Shown here: positions 32,389-36,157 of the stretch, one piece after another
Layout: each line of letters starts with the position of its first letter
Position numbering within the stretch: position 1 is the first letter of the stretch
Assembly (NCBI RefSeq): GCF_003667225.1
Contig: NZ_RCOM01000016.1
Location: 1-36,157, forward strand
Reading direction: 5' to 3'
DNA: 36,157 nucleotides
Origin: Kocuria rhizophila
GTDB taxonomy: Bacteria > Actinomycetota > Actinomycetes > Actinomycetales > Micrococcaceae
Notes under the pieces: model-generated
Told to the model about the DNA's origin: nothing
What the model saw: only the letters and a program-made list of their open reading frames with translations
Database searches by the model: none
Position numbers and translations under genes: made by a program

Positions 32389-32446
32389 TGGGTCCTCCCA
32401 GGGATTGTGGATCCGGGGTTGCGCAGCGGTTCTGCGGCTGTCCGCC

Positions 32447-32452
32447 ATTATG
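32447..32452 (-). promoter_or_regulatory. Candidate -10 box for lysP
   Basis: CATAAT on the minus strand is one of the best TATAAT matches in the window. It decides the choice of the downstream GTG start for lysP. Confidence 0.45.
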
Positions 32453-32514
32453 CGCGGCCCATCCGGCTCGCGGGGCATTCCCACGCCCGGACCCGCCTAA
32501 GTGGTGACAACTCC

Positions 32515-32856
32515 TCAGAAAAACAGGATGGCCACGAGGCCCAGCAGTCCCAGGAGCACGCAGGCTGCGGCGGTCAGGAGGACAGAGGCGGCGTCGGGGG
32601 TGATCTCGTCAGTGGCAATACCGGTGACGGAGCGGCGATAGCGCATGCGCTGAGTGGCATAGATACCGGCCGCGAGGCTCAGGGCCACGATGAGCAGGCT
32701 GAGGACGAAGGCGCCGTGCGTCGGGAGCCACCGCAGGTGCAGAGCGGCCGCACCGCACAGCGAGAGCAGCGTGCGGCCCCAGGACAGCACGGTGCGTTCG
32801 GGCTGCAGCCCCGGGTCGTCGTGCCCGCACACGTTCGCGGCCGGTGGGGAGGTCAT
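32515..32856 (-). CDS. DUF202 membrane protein (second of pair)
   Basis: A 113-residue protein of the DUF202 (YidH-like) family, with the conserved cytoplasmic motif LQPERTVLSWGRTLLSL followed by three hydrophobic helices and a very hydrophobic C-terminus (LLGLVAILFF). ATG 32856 overlaps the TGA of the preceding DUF202 gene (ATGA), so the two are translationally coupled and probably form a heteromeric membrane complex. Function unknown. The open frame upstream of 32856 in this reading is not protein-like. Confidence 0.82.
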   Translation of the reverse strand: MTSPPAANVCGHDDPGLQPERTVLSWGRTLLSLCGAAALHLRWLPTHGAFVLSLLIVALSLAAGIYATQRMRYRRSVTGIATDEITPDAASVLLTAAACVLLGLLGLVAILFF

Positions 32857-33245
32857 CGCGCCAGGACCACGGCCACCAGGACGCCGGAGGCAATGGCCCC
32901 GCCGATCGCCACGAACGGGGCGATCAGCGGGAGCGGCAGGGGGGTCTTGTGCCGCATCGACCGCTCCACCGTGATCCACCGCACGGCGGCTCCGGCGCTG
33001 AGCAGCATGCCGAGCAGCAGCAGCACGATGGACAGCACCTTCCGCAGTGCCAGGTCGAAGATGTCGCCCGTGAACGCTTCCACGGCGATGCCCCCGGCCA
33101 GGAAGGCCAGGGAGGTGCGGATCCAGGCCAGAAAGGTTCGCTCGTTGGCCAGCGTGAACCGGGGGTCCGGCTCTGTCCCGCCGCGCAGCAGGCGGCGGCT
33201 CACGGGGTCACGACGGCGCGCGCCCGGGTCTTCGGGATGGCTCAC
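32853..33245 (-). CDS. DUF202 / YidH-family membrane protein (first of pair)
   Basis: A 130-residue protein with the family motif FTLANERTFLAWIRTSLAFLAGG at about residues 30-52, then two further hydrophobic helices. The N-terminal 28 residues are Arg/Pro-rich and cytoplasmic. GTG 33245 is chosen for its strong GAGGAGG at 5 bases; sequence upstream in frame is not conserved-looking. Its stop overlaps the second DUF202 start. A TACCAT -10-like box (33273-33278, minus strand) lies about 30 bases upstream. Tandem DUF202 genes are common in actinobacteria; their role is unknown. Confidence 0.87.
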   Translation of the reverse strand: MSHPEDPGARRRDPVSRRLLRGGTEPDPRFTLANERTFLAWIRTSLAFLAGGIAVEAFTGDIFDLALRKVLSIVLLLLGMLLSAGAAVRWITVERSMRHKTPLPLPLIAPFVAIGGAIASGVLVAVVLAR

Positions 33246-33395
33246 GGTCCTCCTCGGGGTGCTCCTCCCCCGATGGTATGCCGTACCGCGGATCCGGAGC
33301 GGACGACCGGGGCCCAGCCCCGGCTCCTTGTTCCTGGGAGCAACCCGGGAGAGGATGGTCGCACTCGCAAACACCTACGTCGTGGAGGACGCACC

Positions 33396-33851
33396 ATGAG
33401 CTCGAGCAACCAGCCGACCCGGGAACCCCCGAACCACGAGGACGCCCCTCGCGGCCCGCAGCAGCACCACGGTTCCGTGGATCCGCGGGGAGCTCGGGGC
33501 GTGCCCGTGGACACCAACCAGTACCACCCCTACGCCCAGCCGGCGGGGCGGTGGGAGTACGTTCCCGGCAGCCCCCAGGACGCGCAGCGCTACGCGGAGG
33601 CCACCAGGAGCACGGACACGTCCCTGGTGCTCGGCATCCTGTCCGTCACCGTCCTCCCTCTCCTCGCGCCGTTCGCGCTGTGGCAGGCGAACAAGGCCGA
33701 GAAGCTGGGGGGCCGGGCCACCGCGGGCAAGGTGCTGGGCTGGGTGGGCCTGGTCATGCTGGTGCTCGTGATCCTCTGGTTCGTGTTCATCCTGGTGATG
33801 TGGGGAGTGTTCATCACCCAGATGCCGAGCGTGGCGGACTCCTCGGTCTGA
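33396..33851 (+). CDS. DUF4190-like membrane protein
   Basis: A 151-residue protein. Residues 1-72 are hydrophilic and Pro/Gln/His/Arg-rich, probably disordered and cytoplasmic. Two helices follow: SLVLGILSVTVLPLLAPFAL and GKVLGWVGLVMLVLVILWFVF, separated by WQANKAEKLGGRATAGK, the pattern of DUF4190 proteins (small two-helix proteins with a basic loop). ATG 33396 has GTGGAGGAC about 6 bases upstream. The gene is divergent from the DUF202 pair. Function unknown. Confidence 0.75.
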   Translation: MSSSNQPTREPPNHEDAPRGPQQHHGSVDPRGARGVPVDTNQYHPYAQPAGRWEYVPGSPQDAQRYAEATRSTDTSLVLGILSVTVLPLLAPFALWQANKAEKLGGRATAGKVLGWVGLVMLVLVILWFVFILVMWGVFITQMPSVADSSV

Positions 33852-33987
33852 CGTTCCAGGGCGGAGCGCTGGGCAGGCTCGCGGCACCGCCGCGCACACC
33901 CTGTCACTCGGCACCCACCCGTGAGGTGCCCCGCCGCCCGCCCGGGCGGTCCCGTGGCACATCGCAGACCGGCTCCACGAGTCCGTG

Positions 33988-34035
33988 ACGACGACGGCCG
34001 GTCCCCTCGAGCGCGAGGGAACCGGCCGTCGTCGT
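33988..34035. terminator. Long bidirectional terminator hairpin
   Basis: Arms ACGACGACGGCCGGT (33988-34002) and ACCGGCCGTCGTCGT (34021-34035) continue, after one mismatch, with CCCTCG/CGAGGG around a 4-base loop: about 21 paired bases in all. It lies 13 bases from the M13 peptidase stop and between convergent genes. Confidence 0.8.
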
Positions 34036-34047
34036 ACCCGGGGAGGG

Positions 34048-36042
34048 TCACCAGATGGTGACGCGCTCCTCCTCGGGCAGCCACATGCCGTCGCCCTCCG
34101 TGACGTCGAACGCCTCGTAGAACGCGTCCACGTTGCGCGGGGTCTGCCCGGCGCGGAACTCTGCGGGGGAGTGCGGGTCCGTGGCGATGCGCGTGCGCAG
34201 GGCCTCGTCCCGGGACTTCTCCTGCCACACGTAGCCCCACGAGATGAACAGCCGCTGCGCGGGGGTGTAGCCGTCGATGCTGTCCGTGTCCGGCGTCTGC
34301 CTCTTCTCCTGCGCGCGCTTCCATGCCTTGTAGGCAATGGACAGTCCGCCCAGGTCTCCGATGTTCTCGCCCAGGGTGAGCTCGCCGTTGACGTGCGGCG
34401 CGGCGTCGTCGTCACCGAACTGGGCGGGGGTGAGAGCCGCGTACTGGCCCACGAGGCGGGCGGTGCGCTCCTCGAAGGCCGCGCGGTCCTCGTCCGTCCA
34501 CCAGTTGCGCAGCCTGCCCTCGCCGTCGCACGTGGAACCCTTGTCGTCGAAGCCGTGACCGATCTCGTGGCCGATCACCGAGCCGATGCCGCCGTAGTTC
34601 ACGGCGTCGTCTGCGGTCTCGTCGAAGAACGGGGGCTGCAGGATGGCGGCGGGGAACACGATCTCGTTGCGCAGTGGGTGGTAGTAGGCATTGACCGTCT
34701 GCGGGGTCATAAGCCACTCGTGCTTCTCCACGGGCTGCCCGGCCTTGCGCGCGAGCTCGTCCACCGCGAACTGGGTGGTGCGCACCACGTTGCCCACGAG
34801 GTCGTCACCGCGGATCTCCAGGGCCGAGTAGTCCTTCCACTTCTCCGGGAAGCCGATCTTGGGGGTGAACCCGGAGAGCTTCTTGAGCGCCTCCGCGCGC
34901 GTGCCCTCGGTCATCCAGTCGAGGTTCTCGATGGAGTCCCGGTACGCGTCCAGCAGGTTGGCCACCAGCTCGTCCATGCGGGCCTTCGCGGTGGGGGAGA
35001 AGTGCTCCGCCACGTAGAGCTTGCCCACGGCCTCCCCCAGCGCGCCGTTCACCAGCCCGACGCCGCGCTTCCACCGCTCGCGCAGCTGCGGGGTCCCGGA
35101 CAGCACCGTGCCGTAGAACGCGAAGTTCTGGGCCACGAACGCCTCCGAGAGGTACGCGGCGCGGGAGGAGACCACGTGCCAGCGGGCCCAGGACTTCCAC
35201 GCGTCCAGCTCGTCCGGGGTGAGCAGCTCGTCCAGGCCCGTGAAGAAGCTCGGCTGGGCGTTGACCACCGTGGCCAGGTGCTCCGGCGTGAGACCCATGC
35301 CCTCGAGGACCGCGTTCCAGTCGAGGTTCTGCGTCTGGCCCGTGAGCTCCTGGAAGCTCATGGGGTTGTACATCTTGGTGAGGTCCCGGACCGTGACCTT
35401 GTCCCAGTGGTGGGAGGCGATGCGCGTCTCCAGGTCCACGACCGCGCGAGCCTGCCGTGCGGCGTCGTCGAACCCGGCGAGCTCGAGCATGGTCTGGACG
35501 TGCGTCACGTACTGCTCACGGATCTGCGCGTACTGCTCCTCGCGGTAGTACTCCTCGTCCGGCAGGCCCAGCCCGGACTGGCCCACGAACACGAGGTTGC
35601 GCTGCGGGTCCCCGGGGTCCGAGTCGAGGTCGATGTCCAGCGCTGCGCCGATGCCCCGCCGCATGGCCGTGCCGAACCAGCGGGACAGCGCGCGCGGCGA
35701 GTCGATCGCGGCCACGGCGTCGAGGTCCTCGCGCAGCGGTTCGGCGCCGAGCTGCTCGATGTGCTCGGTGTCCATGAAGGAGCGGTACAGCAGCGCGATC
35801 TTGGTCTCCGCGCTCTGCTCCGCCGCTGACGCAGCGTGCTCACCGTCCGCGCTCGCGCCCGTGATGATCTCGCGCACCGCCTGCTCGGCCTGGTCCCGCA
35901 GCTCCACGAAGGCACCGGTGCTGGCCTTGTCGTCCGGGATCTGTGCGGTGCGCAGCCACGTGCCGTTGACGTGGCGGAAGAGGTCGTCCTGGGGGCGGAC
36001 CGAGCGGTCGAAGGCGTCGAGGTCGAACACAGAAGTCGTCAT
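34048..36042 (-). CDS. M13-family zinc endopeptidase (PepO/neprilysin-like)
   Basis: A 664-residue metallopeptidase. The zinc site HEIGH lies in SVIGHEIGHGFDDKGS, the third ligand Glu is in GENIGDLGGLSIAYKAW, and the substrate-binding NAYYHPLRNEIVFPAAILQPPFF precedes them; the C-terminus ends in the family-typical charged residues EERVTIW. There is no signal peptide or membrane anchor, unlike mammalian neprilysin, so it is a cytoplasmic peptidase of the PepO type acting on oligopeptides. ATG 36042 is preferred over GTG 36048: TAGCGT at 36049-36054 then sits 6 bases before the ATG, the spacing of a leaderless promoter. Confidence 0.95.
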   Translation of the reverse strand: MTTSVFDLDAFDRSVRPQDDLFRHVNGTWLRTAQIPDDKASTGAFVELRDQAEQAVREIITGASADGEHAASAAEQSAETKIALLYRSFMDTEHIEQLGAEPLREDLDAVAAIDSPRALSRWFGTAMRRGIGAALDIDLDSDPGDPQRNLVFVGQSGLGLPDEEYYREEQYAQIREQYVTHVQTMLELAGFDDAARQARAVVDLETRIASHHWDKVTVRDLTKMYNPMSFQELTGQTQNLDWNAVLEGMGLTPEHLATVVNAQPSFFTGLDELLTPDELDAWKSWARWHVVSSRAAYLSEAFVAQNFAFYGTVLSGTPQLRERWKRGVGLVNGALGEAVGKLYVAEHFSPTAKARMDELVANLLDAYRDSIENLDWMTEGTRAEALKKLSGFTPKIGFPEKWKDYSALEIRGDDLVGNVVRTTQFAVDELARKAGQPVEKHEWLMTPQTVNAYYHPLRNEIVFPAAILQPPFFDETADDAVNYGGIGSVIGHEIGHGFDDKGSTCDGEGRLRNWWTDEDRAAFEERTARLVGQYAALTPAQFGDDDAAPHVNGELTLGENIGDLGGLSIAYKAWKRAQEKRQTPDTDSIDGYTPAQRLFISWGYVWQEKSRDEALRTRIATDPHSPAEFRAGQTPRNVDAFYEAFDVTEGDGMWLPEEERVTIW

Positions 36043-36048
36043 GGTCAC

Positions 36049-36054
36049 ACGCTA
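36049..36054 (-). promoter_or_regulatory. Candidate -10 box for M13 peptidase (leaderless)
   Basis: TAGCGT on the minus strand ends 6 bases before ATG 36042. The remaining 36055-36157 shows no gene before the end of the window. Confidence 0.4.
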
Positions 36055-36157
36055 ACCACCAGCGCTGTGCGGCTCCACGGGCGGCGGGGTGAATCTGCGG
36101 ACGGCTAAACCCGTCCGGCGGGCCCGCCCGCCACCCGCACCCCGCTGTGCGCGAACG

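Overview
The window is one contig end from a high-GC Gram-positive bacterium. Roughly 70% GC, strong G/C third-position bias, GTG/TTG starts, apparent leaderless genes, CRP/GlxR-type palindromes, a DUF3151 gene close to a class II fba, and actinobacterial SLH-type repeats all point to an actinobacterium. I infer a member of the Micrococcaceae, possibly Kocuria-like, but that is not proven by sequence alone. Bases 1-22 are not genomic: they match the Illumina Nextera transposon end with one mismatch, so the first gene is cut by the assembly.

Layout. 23-2233 (minus): an acyl-CoA synthetase translationally coupled to a truncated GNAT-like gene. 2489-3350 (minus): a lower-GC patch with a four-helix membrane protein and an unrecognised short ORF, bounded by an 11-bp inverted repeat. 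3473-5368: an SDR dehydrogenase (plus) facing an NADP-dependent quinone-reductase-like enzyme (minus). 5551-8459: EamA exporter and TetR regulator (minus) divergent from a Bcr/CflA-type MFS efflux pump (plus), with a shared operator candidate. 8673-12041 (plus): PPAD/agmatine-deiminase-type enzyme, thymidine kinase, pyrE, and a SpoU/TrmH RNA methylase overlapping pyrE. 12026-14215 (minus): LysR regulator and a diaminopropionate ammonia-lyase-like PLP enzyme. 14391-20678 (plus): secreted lipase, class II fructose-bisphosphate aldolase, M20 amidohydrolase plus AbgT transporter, DUF3151 protein. 20878-25083: alanine dehydrogenase (plus), an amino-acid permease (minus) divergent from a polysaccharide pyruvyl transferase family gene (plus). 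25256-29116 (minus): a 1286-residue secreted subtilase with three C-terminal SLH repeats. 29381-36042: purA (plus), lysP and two DUF202 genes (minus), a DUF4190-like membrane protein (plus), and an M13 metallopeptidase (minus).

The genes are mostly single units or pairs separated by strong hairpins. A theme is scavenging of peptides, lipids and amino acids: secreted subtilase and lipase, M20/AbgT uptake pair, two APC permeases, alanine dehydrogenase and M13 peptidase. Three of these units (lipase, M20/AbgT, subtilase) carry a TGTGA-N6-TCACA-like palindrome just upstream, which suggests common cAMP-CRP/GlxR control. A second theme is a 10-bp word, GCGGCGTCGT, present nine times in the short intergenic spaces. 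I found no rRNA, tRNA, CRISPR array, prophage or complete insertion sequence, and no clear multi-gene defence or biosynthetic system.
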